Shown here one piece after another: positions 43,654 to 53,291 of a DNA stretch of 64,000 nt; position 1 is the stretch's first letter; the number at the start of each line of letters is the position of its first letter. Below the pieces are notes generated by a model that ran no database searches, was not told where the DNA came from, and saw nothing but the letters and a program-made list of their open reading frames with translations. Origin of the DNA: an uncultured Bacteroidia bacterium (GTDB lineage Bacteria; Bacteroidota; Bacteroidia; Bacteroidales; F082). The stretch lies in the NCBI GenBank assembly GCA_902786745.1, contig CADADR010000003.1:124001-188000 (forward strand), read 5' to 3'. A program made the translations under genes and the position numbers.

Positions 43654-45387
43654 ATGAAACGCATTGTTTGGATAGGAATCTTGTTTTTGCTGGCCTTGAC
43701 CGCCTGCGACGCCACCACGCGCGAGGCGCGCCGTATGGTGAAGCGTGCCGAGCGGTTGGCCGATACCTTGCCCGACAACACCGTGCGATTGATTGACAGC
43801 GTGTTGCGCATGCCCGCGAGCTTCAGCGAGCGCGAGCGCATGGACATGGCCTTGCTGCAGGCCGAGGCCCTGTTTGGCTGTAGAGACGGTGCGTGCACCG
43901 TCTCAAACGACACATTGGGTGTCGATGCATGCACCATATCCCCCATCATGGATGACGATTTCTTCGACGACCACGCCAACCTCTCCACCAGCCCCGAGTT
44001 GGAGCGTGCTGCTGCCTATTATGCCCGCAAGAAACAATATAATAAAGCTGCCCATGCCGCTCTTTATAGCGGTTTCGTGCAGCAGCATTACAACGAGAAG
44101 GAACCCGCCATGCGTTCATTCAAGGAGGCGGAGCATTATGGCATGCTTGCAACAGACAGTTTGACCATTGCGCAGGCTCAATATAAGATGGGAAAGATGC
44201 TGTATAACGATGAAATGGAAAAAGATGCTGTCACAATGTTATTAAAAGCATTTGATAACTTTGGCCATTACTATACAGGTAAAGCATTGACTCAAAACTT
44301 GCTAGCATCTTGTTATATCATTCTCAATCAGTGCGAACAAGCGGAAATATCTCTCAATTCGAGTATGTATTGTGCTGAAAAATCCCATATTCCTACTTTA
44401 AAAGCTCATATTTTGAATAATTATGCCGTTCTTTACAGATTGCAAAAAAGGTATGACGACGCATTAATGTATCTTCGACAGATGGTGGACGATTCCAATT
44501 TGAACGAAACCGAATTGTTTGTTTGTTATCTCAATATAGGAAAAACATTCATCGCTGCCAATGAAACGGATTCTGCAATGCTGTATTTTAAACATGTTGA
44601 GGATTTATTGCCCAATACTGATATAAAGACGGAATCACGGATTTCTGCTTATGGTGCACTGTCTCGATTTGCCAAGCAACATGGAGATATTCAAGCTGCT
44701 TGGCAATATAAAGAGCTACGAGAGAAACTTGCCTCTGAATTGTTAGTTGAATTACAAGGACAGGCAATTTATCGTATTCAACGCCAATATGATTATGAAA
44801 GCCTTCAAAACTCGATGAACCGAAAACTCATCCGAAGACAACGTGTCATCACTCTTTTTGGCATATTCACCATCATCGGATTGGCTGCATTAGCAATTTC
44901 ACTAATACGTCTGGCAAAAATCCGCAAGCAAGAGGCAGAAGCCAATGCCAATCTGTTTCATTTCATGCAACAGAACAAAGCCCTCGTGGAAAGCAATAAG
45001 GAAAAAGACTTGAAAGTACTTGATGCCACCCAACAATTATCCGATTTGCTCTATGCCAAACTCATGGCCATGCAAAAACTCGACTATTGCCTGAAAACTC
45101 CGAAGGACAAGATTGCCCTCAAGGACTTGGAGAAAGAGGTGTTTGGCGGTGGAGACCATTGGGAAGCTGTTAAGGAGGCGCTCGAAGTGCTCTATCCCGG
45201 ATTATGGGAAACCATAGGACTGAAATATCCTGACATGGATGAAATGGAGCGTCGCGTATGCATGCTGTCGCACCTCAAACTGTCACGCTTGGACGAGGCC
45301 ACTTTACTCGGAATCAGCACAAGTGTTCTCGATAAGCTACGCACAAAGGTTCGCAAGACGTTGGTTCAAGACAAAACCAATAGTTAG
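43654..45387 (+). CDS. Membrane-anchored TPR protein with C-terminal HTH-like domain
   Basis: 577-aa regulator-like protein. The N-terminus is a lipoprotein-type signal (GILFLLALTAC, Cys18). Tetratricopeptide-type helical repeats fill about residues 110-370 (AAAYYARKKQYNKAAHAALY, NNYAVLYRLQKRYDDALMYL). A membrane helix (ITLFGIFTIIGLAALAISLI) lies near residue 415, then a coiled-coil stretch. The C-terminal 70 residues (DEMERRVCMLSHLKLSRLDE, ATLLGISTSVLDKLRTKVRK) look like a LuxR/sigma-region-4-like HTH. Such one-component regulators are common in Bacteroidota. Residues about 77-86 are encoded by a REP-like palindrome (43883-43904), and the middle of the gene is more A/T-rich than its ends. 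Confidence 0.82.
   Translation: MKRIVWIGILFLLALTACDATTREARRMVKRAERLADTLPDNTVRLIDSVLRMPASFSERERMDMALLQAEALFGCRDGACTVSNDTLGVDACTISPIMDDDFFDDHANLSTSPELERAAAYYARKKQYNKAAHAALYSGFVQQHYNEKEPAMRSFKEAEHYGMLATDSLTIAQAQYKMGKMLYNDEMEKDAVTMLLKAFDNFGHYYTGKALTQNLLASCYIILNQCEQAEISLNSSMYCAEKSHIPTLKAHILNNYAVLYRLQKRYDDALMYLRQMVDDSNLNETELFVCYLNIGKTFIAANETDSAMLYFKHVEDLLPNTDIKTESRISAYGALSRFAKQHGDIQAAWQYKELREKLASELLVELQGQAIYRIQRQYDYESLQNSMNRKLIRRQRVITLFGIFTIIGLAALAISLIRLAKIRKQEAEANANLFHFMQQNKALVESNKEKDLKVLDATQQLSDLLYAKLMAMQKLDYCLKTPKDKIALKDLEKEVFGGGDHWEAVKEALEVLYPGLWETIGLKYPDMDEMERRVCMLSHLKLSRLDEATLLGISTSVLDKLRTKVRKTLVQDKTNS
43883..43904. repeat. REP-like palindrome inside a coding sequence
   Basis: GAGACGGTGC-GT-GCACCGTCTC, a perfect 10-bp inverted repeat with a 2-nt loop, read through in frame as CRDGACTVSN within the TPR regulator. 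It has the form of dispersed intergenic palindromes, but here it lies inside a gene. Confidence 0.7.
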
Positions 45388-45435
45388 TTTTTCCATACAA
45401 TCATGGTGTTTTGACCTTGATAATCGGATTTCAAT

Positions 45436-45516
45436 ACGAAAAAGTTCGGATAGGATAAATCATAACTATTTGGAATAAAGCCATTTGTAAAGAAATATCA
45501 CGAAAAAAGTTCGGAT
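45436..45516 (+). repeat. Two direct repeats ACGAAAAA(A)GTTCGGAT
   Basis: Copies lie at 45436-45451 and 45500-45516 (the second has one extra A), with starts 64 nt apart, in the 298-nt gene-free stretch 45388-45685. They lie just upstream of the promoter box at 45544-45551 and could be binding sites for a regulator, or duplicated debris. Confidence 0.4.
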
Positions 45517-45543
45517 GGCGTTGCGGTTGTTCTTCTGATAGCC

Positions 45544-45551
45544 TATTTTTG
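45544..45551 (+). promoter_or_regulatory. Promoter -7 box upstream of the small T9SS protein
   Basis: TATTTTTG followed by CATTG, with a TTG (45521-45523) 20 nt upstream. The transcript would run about 130 nt before the ATG at 45686. Confidence 0.55.
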
Positions 45552-45575
45552 CATTGCATTGTGATAGCAATCTTT

Positions 45576-45656
45576 GAAATCACAGGCCCCTTCCAAGTGG
45601 ACAACGGAGGAGAGATGACGGTCTTCATGCAAAACTGTCCAGCGTTCGAACAATAA
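45576..45656 (+). pseudogene. Possible 3' remnant of a secreted beta-domain protein
   Basis: An open frame without its own start ends here in EITGPFQVDNGGEMTVFMQN followed by CPAFEQ and a stop. The pattern (G-P-F-x-V...G-x-x-M-x-V...C-P) resembles the end of small '3-coathanger'-type beta-stack domains of Bacteroidales surface proteins. The frame stays open upstream for about 40 codons but looks noisy. A short real peptide from the ATG at 45615 cannot be excluded. Confidence 0.3.
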
Positions 45657-45685
45657 AAAAAGATGAACCCATAAAAGCCAATAAA

Positions 45686-46486
45686 ATGAAAACAAAAGCA
45701 TTATTCTCGTTCCTATTAGTGGTGTTTTACTACACCTACGGATTTGCCCAACAGGGGGAGATCATTTACAAAACCTATCCAAACGAATGGATTATCCATA
45801 CTGGATGGGGCGAAACGTTTTATGATGTGAATAACGACAGTGTGTCGGACATACGAATACTCACCTTTTCAGGCTATGCAGGCCATTTGGAAGGAAGGTT
45901 TAATACAGTAGGGGATTGTGAGTGTTGCTGCTATTCAATATATGACTACTCAGGCACGGGCTACAACAATTTTTATCTTGATGCCTCACTACCACTGAAT
46001 GATCCAGGCCTATGTTGGGGTAATACCGTCCTAAGAGAAGAGAGACTAGAAGGTGATACTAGTTCCTACAAACCAGGTCTTAGGATAAATGTTGGAGATG
46101 CCTATTATTATGGTTGGTTTAGAGCCTATACCAAATATGACGAAGAAAACAATGTTTTTTATTTTAAGGTGACAGAGACTTGCTTCTGTAGCATTCCCAA
46201 CTTTCCTTTGAAATGGGGACAGACAAGCCTAACAGGCATTGAGGAGAACGGAAGCACTGCCTTCGCCACCCTACATCCAAATCCCACAAGCGGCCTTGTC
46301 ACCATCACGGGCCAAGACTTGCGCCAAGCCGAGGTCATCAACACACTCGGGCAACAAGTGGCCACAGCCACGGGCGAGGGCGAGACGCTGCAAATCGACA
46401 TCGCCAACCTGCCCATCGGCGTCTACTTCGTCAACGTCACCGACGGCGAGGGACGCAAGTGCGTGAGAAAGGTGGTGAAGGAATAA
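45686..46486 (+). CDS. Small secreted protein with T9SS type A sorting domain
   Basis: 266-aa exported protein with signal peptide MKTKALFSFLLVVFYYTYGFA. The N-terminal domain (about residues 25-180) is Cys- and Tyr-rich (VGDCECCCYSIYDYSGTGYN, GLRINVGDAYYYGWFRAYTK, FYFKVTETCFCSIPNFPLKW) and is not recognised. The C-terminal 80 residues are a T9SS sorting domain (HPNPTSGLVTITGQDLRQAE, INTLGQQVATATG, NLPIGVYFVNVTDGEG). The sorting domain is markedly more GC-rich than the rest, suggesting a mosaic gene. No neighbour explains its function. Confidence 0.82.
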   Translation: MKTKALFSFLLVVFYYTYGFAQQGEIIYKTYPNEWIIHTGWGETFYDVNNDSVSDIRILTFSGYAGHLEGRFNTVGDCECCCYSIYDYSGTGYNNFYLDASLPLNDPGLCWGNTVLREERLEGDTSSYKPGLRINVGDAYYYGWFRAYTKYDEENNVFYFKVTETCFCSIPNFPLKWGQTSLTGIEENGSTAFATLHPNPTSGLVTITGQDLRQAEVINTLGQQVATATGEGETLQIDIANLPIGVYFVNVTDGEGRKCVRKVVKE

Positions 46487-46489
46487 CGA

Positions 46490-46582
46490 AGCGGATTGCA
46501 AATCCGCTGGAACGGGGAATTCCCTAAACGTTGAAAGCGGCGGTGGCAAGCGTTACCATCGAGCAACCGCTTCTGCCGCCGC
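46490..46582. repeat. Cluster of palindromes after the small T9SS gene
   Basis: Three palindromes stand in a row: AGCGGATT-3-AATCCGCT (46490-46508), GGGAATTCCC (46515-46524), and GCGGCGG (46537-46543) with CCGCCGC (46576-46582) around a partly paired loop. There is no U-run. The GGGGAAT and GCGGCGGT...CCGCCGC units recur at 59416-59559, so the two loci are probably copies of one element family. Confidence 0.6.
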
Positions 46583-46653
46583 GGTTAACAAAAACAAGTC
46601 AACCAAAACGCCACACAAAAACAACAAAATTGCAATAGTTCATTTCTTTTGCC

Positions 46654-46661
46654 TATTTTTG
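46654..46661 (+). promoter_or_regulatory. Promoter -7 box of the sigma-54 activator gene
   Basis: TATTTTTG followed by CGC, 11 nt upstream of the ATG at 46673; a TTG lies 21 nt upstream of the box. Confidence 0.6.
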
Positions 46662-46672
46662 CGCAAAATTAA

Positions 46673-47842
46673 ATGAAAAAGATGACCAAGATACTCATCA
46701 TCGACGACGAGGCACCCATCCGTAGGGTGCTGCGCGATATCCTCGAGAACGAAAGCTATCAGGTGGCCGATGCCTCAACAGGCATGGAGGCCTTACAACA
46801 TATTAAAGAGCAAGACTTTGACGCCATTTTCTGCGACATCAAGATGCCGGAGATGGACGGCATAGAGACCCTTGAAGCCATCCGAAAGGAGTCGGACGTG
46901 CCCGTCATCATGCTCTCGGGCCACGGCACCATCGAGACCGCCGTGGAAGCCATCAAGAAAGGCGCCTTCGACTTCATCCCCAAGCCGCCCGACCTGAACC
47001 GCCTGCTCATCACCCTGCGCAACGCCCTCGACAAGAAGAACCTGACCACCGAAAACAAGGTCCTTAAGAAAGCCGTCAAGATCCAAAACCAGATGATTGG
47101 CGAGTCGGCACCCATGCTGGAGGTCAAGGACATGATCGCCAAGGTGGCACCCACCAACGCGAGGGTGCTCATCACAGGCGAGAACGGCACAGGCAAGGAA
47201 CTCGTCGCCCGACAATTGCACGAACTCAGCACCCGCGGCAGCGGTCCCTTCATCGAAGTGAACTGCGCCGCCATACCTTCCGAATTGATAGAAAGCGAAC
47301 TGTTTGGACACGAAAAAGGCTCGTTCACCTCAGCCATCAAACAGAAAAAGGGCGACTTCGAGTTGGCCGATGGCGGCACCCTCTTCTTGGACGAGATTGG
47401 CGACATGAGCCTCTCGGCCCAGGCCAAGGTGCTGCGTGCCTTGCAGGAAAACAAGATTGTACGCGTAGGCGGCGAGAAGGAAATCCCTGTGAACGTAAGG
47501 ATTGTGGCCGCCACCAACAAGAACCTAAAGGCCGAGATCGAGAAGGGCAACTTCCGCGAAGACCTCTACCACCGCTTGAGCGTCATCGTCATACAAGTGC
47601 CGCCCTTGCGCGAGCGCAAAGACGACATCCCGCTCCTGGTACAAAGTTTCGTTGAGTCGCTCTCGCAAGACATGGGCAAGGCCGCTCCCACTTTCGAGCA
47701 GGAGGCCATCGAGGCTTTGCAGCAATACCAATGGACAGGCAACATCCGCGAGCTGCACAACATCGTGGAACGCCTCGTCATCCTCTGCGGAAACAGCATC
47801 ACCAAGGACGATGTGGTGCGATTTGGCAACCCGCTGAACTAA
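46673..47842 (+). CDS. NtrC-family sigma-54 response regulator without DNA-binding domain
   Basis: 389-aa cytosolic regulator. The receiver domain (residues 5-120) has the acidic pocket IIDDEAP, phospho-acceptor Asp55 in FCDIKMPEMDG and the conserved Lys in FIPKP. The AAA+ domain (about 140-370) has Walker A TGENGTGKELVARQ, the sigma-54 contact loop EKGSFTSA, Walker B GGTLFLDEIGD and the arginine region RIVAATNKNL. The protein ends SITKDDVVRFGNPLN with no Fis-type HTH. It may therefore activate RpoN promoters from solution or act through a partner. No sensor kinase gene adjoins it. Confidence 0.93.
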   Translation: MKKMTKILIIDDEAPIRRVLRDILENESYQVADASTGMEALQHIKEQDFDAIFCDIKMPEMDGIETLEAIRKESDVPVIMLSGHGTIETAVEAIKKGAFDFIPKPPDLNRLLITLRNALDKKNLTTENKVLKKAVKIQNQMIGESAPMLEVKDMIAKVAPTNARVLITGENGTGKELVARQLHELSTRGSGPFIEVNCAAIPSELIESELFGHEKGSFTSAIKQKKGDFELADGGTLFLDEIGDMSLSAQAKVLRALQENKIVRVGGEKEIPVNVRIVAATNKNLKAEIEKGNFREDLYHRLSVIVIQVPPLRERKDDIPLLVQSFVESLSQDMGKAAPTFEQEAIEALQQYQWTGNIRELHNIVERLVILCGNSITKDDVVRFGNPLN

Positions 47843-47883
47843 AAAATAGCACCTCTCCCCTTGCGGTGGAACGAAATTTGCTG

Positions 47884-47891
47884 TATTTTTG
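47884..47891 (+). promoter_or_regulatory. Promoter -7 box of tmRNA
   Basis: TATTTTTG followed by CCG. The precursor would carry about 75 nt, including the heptamer repeats, before the mature tmRNA 5' end. Confidence 0.55.
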
Positions 47892-47925
47892 CCGCCCGTT
47901 CTTTGAAGATGACAACTCAAAATTA

Positions 47926-47967
47926 TCAATTATCAATTGTCAATTCTCAATTCTCAATTCTCAATTA
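47926..47967. repeat. Tandem heptamer repeat TCAATTN, six copies
   Basis: Six consecutive units read TCAATTA, TCAATTG, TCAATTC three times, and TCAATTA. This is a minisatellite directly upstream of tmRNA and is prone to copy-number change by slippage. Confidence 0.9.
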
Positions 47968-47974
47968 TAAAAAT

Positions 47975-49959
<1,985 letters not shown>

Positions 49960-49960
<1 letters not shown>

Positions 49961-50379
49961 TGAAAGCCTCCATATCCTTCCCCGAACTGCAGGACCTCAT
50001 CACCGAGAAAGCCAAGCAGCACATATCGTTTTCCCATGTCGACGGCAGGACGGTCCGCGTGACCTACCCGCTCAACCTGGGCTTCATCAAAAAAGACATC
50101 TCCGCCAACCTTATCATCAAAGAGGTGATCGGGAGCGACCTATTGGTGCAGCTCTCGGCTGGCATGGGCACCGACACCCTGCTCACCACCGTGCTCAGCC
50201 TGCTGAAAGACAAGATTCCGGCAGGGATGATAGAGAAACGTCCCGACAGCCACCTTATGCTGCACCTCGGTGAGATCGAGCAAGTGAAAAGCGTGTTCGA
50301 CACCATCGATGTCTCCGACCTGCGTGTGCTCAGCGACGGACTGGAAGTGGAAGGAACACTGAAAAAGCAAGAATTATAA
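49960..50379 (+). CDS. Hypothetical protein between guaB and the PPIase genes
   Basis: 139-aa cytosolic protein (start MKASISFPELQDLITEKAKQ) that I do not recognise. It alternates beta-type (HISFSHVDGRTVRVTYPL) and helical stretches and has no signal peptide, Cys or clear catalytic motif. The ATG overlaps the guaB stop by one base, and the next gene starts 15 nt after its own stop, so it belongs to the operon. A small regulatory or structural role is possible; nothing in the sequence decides it. Confidence 0.8.
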
Positions 50380-50394
50380 CAGAGGAATAAAAAA

Positions 50395-52413
50395 ATGAAG
50401 AAGTTTAATTTTCTGAAAATGTTTGTTTTGGCATCCATAATGATGCCTGCCATCATGGTCTGCGCCCAGTCGAAACTCGACAAACAGGTGATGATGACCA
50501 TCGGCGACCAGGATATCACCGTGAAGGAGTTCTGCGACGTGTATTACAAGAACAACCTCAAGAGTGATGTCATCGAGAAGAAGACAGTGGACGAATACCT
50601 CGACCTCTTCACCACCTTCCGCATGAAGGTCATGGAGGCTGAGCGCCTGAAGCTCGACACCAGCGCCAAGTTCCAGAAAGAGCTGGCCGGATATCGCAAA
50701 CAACTGGCCAAACCTTTCATGAGTAGCGACGACATCACCGATGAGCTCGTCGAGGAGGCCTACCTGCGCAAGCTGAAGGACATCCGCGCCTCGCACATCC
50801 TCATCCGTTGCGACAAGAACGCCTTGCCTTCGGATACGTTGAGAGCCTACAACAAAGCCATGGATCTCCGCAAGCGCGCCTTGAAAGGTGAAGACTTCGG
50901 CGACCTCGCCGTGAGATACTCCGACGACCCCTCGGCTAAGGACACGCCAGCCACTGAGCAAGCCCCTGCCCGTCCGGGCAACAAAGGCGACCTCGGCTAT
51001 TTCACCGTCTTCGACATGGTGTATCCCTTTGAGACGGGTGCCTACAACACCAAGGAAGGCGACATCTCCATGCCGGTGCGCAGCGACTTCGGCTATCACC
51101 TCATCAAGGTGCAGAGCAAGACCGACGCCATGGGCAACATCCAAGCCGCCCACATCTTCCTGCAGCTGCCTTACGGCGCCTCTGAAGAAGATGAAGCCGC
51201 CATGCAACAAAAAGCCAACAACATCTACAACGAGTTGAAGGCTAAAGACGGTAAGAACTGGAGTGAGATGGTCAAACAACATTCCGACGACCGCGGCACG
51301 GTAGGTCGCGACGGCGCCCTGTCGTCGTTCACGGTCAGCCGCATCGTCCCCGAGTTCATCGAAGCCTGCAAGTCGCTGGAAATCGGCGAGATCGCCAAGC
51401 CCGTGCGCACCATGTACGGCTATCACATCATCAAGCTGTTGGGCAAGACGGGTGTCGGCACCTTCGAGAAGGAATCCAAGGGCTTGAGCGAACGCATCGA
51501 GAAAGACATGCGCTCGAAGAAGTCGGAAGAAGTGGTGCTCAAGCAAGTCAGAAGCGAATACAAGTTCAAGCAGAACGACAAGAACCTGGAGGCTTTCATG
51601 GCCACCATCGACAGCACCATCCTGCGCAAGGCCTACGAGCCTTCCGACAAGGTCGACATGAACGCCACCCTCTTCACGCTGGAAGGCAAGCCCACCAAGG
51701 TGAGCGACTTCGTCAGCTATATCAAGAAGAACATGACGCCTCAGAAATACGTCACCCCAGCCACCTATGCCTCACAACTCTATGAGGCCTTTTCCAATGA
51801 GACGACGATGGATTATGCCGATGCCCACCTCGAGGAGAAGTATCCCGAGTTTAAGGCCTTGGTCCAAGAATACAAGGACGGCATCCTGCTGTTCGACCTC
51901 ATGGACAAGGAAGTGTGGGACAAGGCTGTGAAAGACACCGTTGGCCTGGCAGCGTTCCACGAGCGCAATGCCTCCAAGTACATGTGGGAAGACCGTGTGC
52001 TGGCCAGCATCATCACCGTGTCGAAGCCCGAGTCGCTGCCCAAGGTGAAGGCACTCCTCGACAGCGGCGTCGAACTCGACAGCTTGAGAACCGCCTTGCA
52101 ACGCGACTCCATCACCCATACCTTCGTCAGAAAAGGCTATTACCAGAGGGGCGACAACCAGTTTGTCGACCAAACCGAATGGAAGGTGGGCGTGAGAAAC
52201 GAGATTGCCTCGACCGTCGACCAGTCGACCACCATCGTCTGCATCAGAGAGGTGCGCAAGCCCGAGCCCAAGACCCTCAGGGAAGCTCGTGGCCTCGTCA
52301 CCTCCGACTATCAGGTGGAACTTGAACAGAAATGGGTGCAATCGCTGAAGGAACGCTATCCCGTCAAGATCAACGAGAAGGTATTGGACAAAGTCAGAAA
52401 GCTGTATAAATGA
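50395..52413 (+). CDS. Periplasmic peptidyl-prolyl isomerase with two parvulin domains
   Basis: 672-aa exported protein with signal peptide MKKFNFLKMFVLASIMMPAIMVCA. A SurA/PrsA-like N-terminal chaperone region is followed by two parvulin-type domains: the first about residues 135-245 (ASHILIRCDKNA, FGDLAVRYSDDPSA, GDLGYFTVFDMVYPFE, DFGYHLIKV), the second about 250-350 (AAHIFLQLPYG, GALSSFTVSRIVPEFIE, MYGYHIIKLLG). A long C-terminal helical region follows. It probably helps fold outer-membrane proteins. Its stop overlaps the next start as ATGA. Confidence 0.92.
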   Translation: MKKFNFLKMFVLASIMMPAIMVCAQSKLDKQVMMTIGDQDITVKEFCDVYYKNNLKSDVIEKKTVDEYLDLFTTFRMKVMEAERLKLDTSAKFQKELAGYRKQLAKPFMSSDDITDELVEEAYLRKLKDIRASHILIRCDKNALPSDTLRAYNKAMDLRKRALKGEDFGDLAVRYSDDPSAKDTPATEQAPARPGNKGDLGYFTVFDMVYPFETGAYNTKEGDISMPVRSDFGYHLIKVQSKTDAMGNIQAAHIFLQLPYGASEEDEAAMQQKANNIYNELKAKDGKNWSEMVKQHSDDRGTVGRDGALSSFTVSRIVPEFIEACKSLEIGEIAKPVRTMYGYHIIKLLGKTGVGTFEKESKGLSERIEKDMRSKKSEEVVLKQVRSEYKFKQNDKNLEAFMATIDSTILRKAYEPSDKVDMNATLFTLEGKPTKVSDFVSYIKKNMTPQKYVTPATYASQLYEAFSNETTMDYADAHLEEKYPEFKALVQEYKDGILLFDLMDKEVWDKAVKDTVGLAAFHERNASKYMWEDRVLASIITVSKPESLPKVKALLDSGVELDSLRTALQRDSITHTFVRKGYYQRGDNQFVDQTEWKVGVRNEIASTVDQSTTIVCIREVRKPEPKTLREARGLVTSDYQVELEQKWVQSLKERYPVKINEKVLDKVRKLYK

Positions 52414-53291
52414 AGCGATTGAGCCTCGTCATCGGCGTCAGCATCCTCATGATGCTGGCAGGTTGCGATTTCTTTGAGAAAAGCTCAAAGGAAGTCGTCG
52501 TAGCCGAGTGTTACGGCAAATACCTCTACGAGTCGGACCTCGAAGGCATCGTCCCAAAAGGCGCCTCCATTATGGATAGCATCCAACGCGTCAGCACCTT
52601 CATCGACTCATGGGTCAAGAGACAGGTGCTGCTGCACCAAGCCGAGAACAACCTCGACAAGGAAGAGCTCGACCTCAAGAAACAACTTGAGGAATACCGC
52701 AACTCACTCGTCATCTACGCCTACGAGAGCCATCTCATCAACCAGAAGCTCGACACCATAGTCAGTGACGACGAGATTGCCGAATACTACGAGCAACACA
52801 AGGAAGACTTTCAGCTCCGCAACACCATGGTACGTGCAGCCTACGTCATCATCGGCGAAGACAGCAAACAAAAAGCCACGTTCCAAAAGCTACTGAGCGA
52901 CCCCGACACGCTGCTTCTGCAAAACATAGACGTACAGGCCAATTACTATGCCGTCAAGAGCTATCTCGACGTCGACCAATGGATGCGTCTCGACGAACTT
53001 ACCAAAATCATCCCCATTGAGATCTTTAACGCGGAGAGCTTCTTGAAGAAGAACAAGTTCGTCTGCTTCGACATGAACGAATACACCTATATGGTGCGTT
53101 TCGTCGACTACCTCTTGGAGGAAAGCACCTCGCCGTTGGAGATGGAACACGACAACATCAAGAGCATCATACTGGCCCGCCGCAAGCAAGCCTTGACGGA
53201 GAAAATGAAGACCGACCTCTACGAAAAGGCAAAAAAAGACCATGCCTTTGAAATATATGTCGGGTCACCCGTGTTATATAACAACGATTAA
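52410..53291 (+). CDS. Lipoprotein of the SurA operon, chaperone-like
   Basis: 293-aa lipoprotein with lipobox LMMLAGC (Cys19). The body is helical and charged, with an N-terminal segment resembling a SurA_N region (STFIDSWVKRQVLLHQAENN, LDLKKQLEEYRNSLVIYAYE, then SDDEIAEYYEQHKEDFQLRN). No parvulin domain is present. It lies between two parvulin genes with 4-nt and 1-nt overlaps, so it is inferred to be a non-catalytic partner chaperone in outer-membrane protein folding. Confidence 0.8.
   Translation: MKRLSLVIGVSILMMLAGCDFFEKSSKEVVVAECYGKYLYESDLEGIVPKGASIMDSIQRVSTFIDSWVKRQVLLHQAENNLDKEELDLKKQLEEYRNSLVIYAYESHLINQKLDTIVSDDEIAEYYEQHKEDFQLRNTMVRAAYVIIGEDSKQKATFQKLLSDPDTLLLQNIDVQANYYAVKSYLDVDQWMRLDELTKIIPIEIFNAESFLKKNKFVCFDMNEYTYMVRFVDYLLEESTSPLEMEHDNIKSIILARRKQALTEKMKTDLYEKAKKDHAFEIYVGSPVLYNND

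Noticed and set aside
43883..43904. Palindrome as an intrinsic terminator
   Set aside because: It lies inside an intact coding frame and has no U-run after it.
47926..47967. Possible CRISPR-like array upstream of tmRNA
   Set aside because: The units are 7-nt tandem repeats without spacers; no cas gene is in the window.
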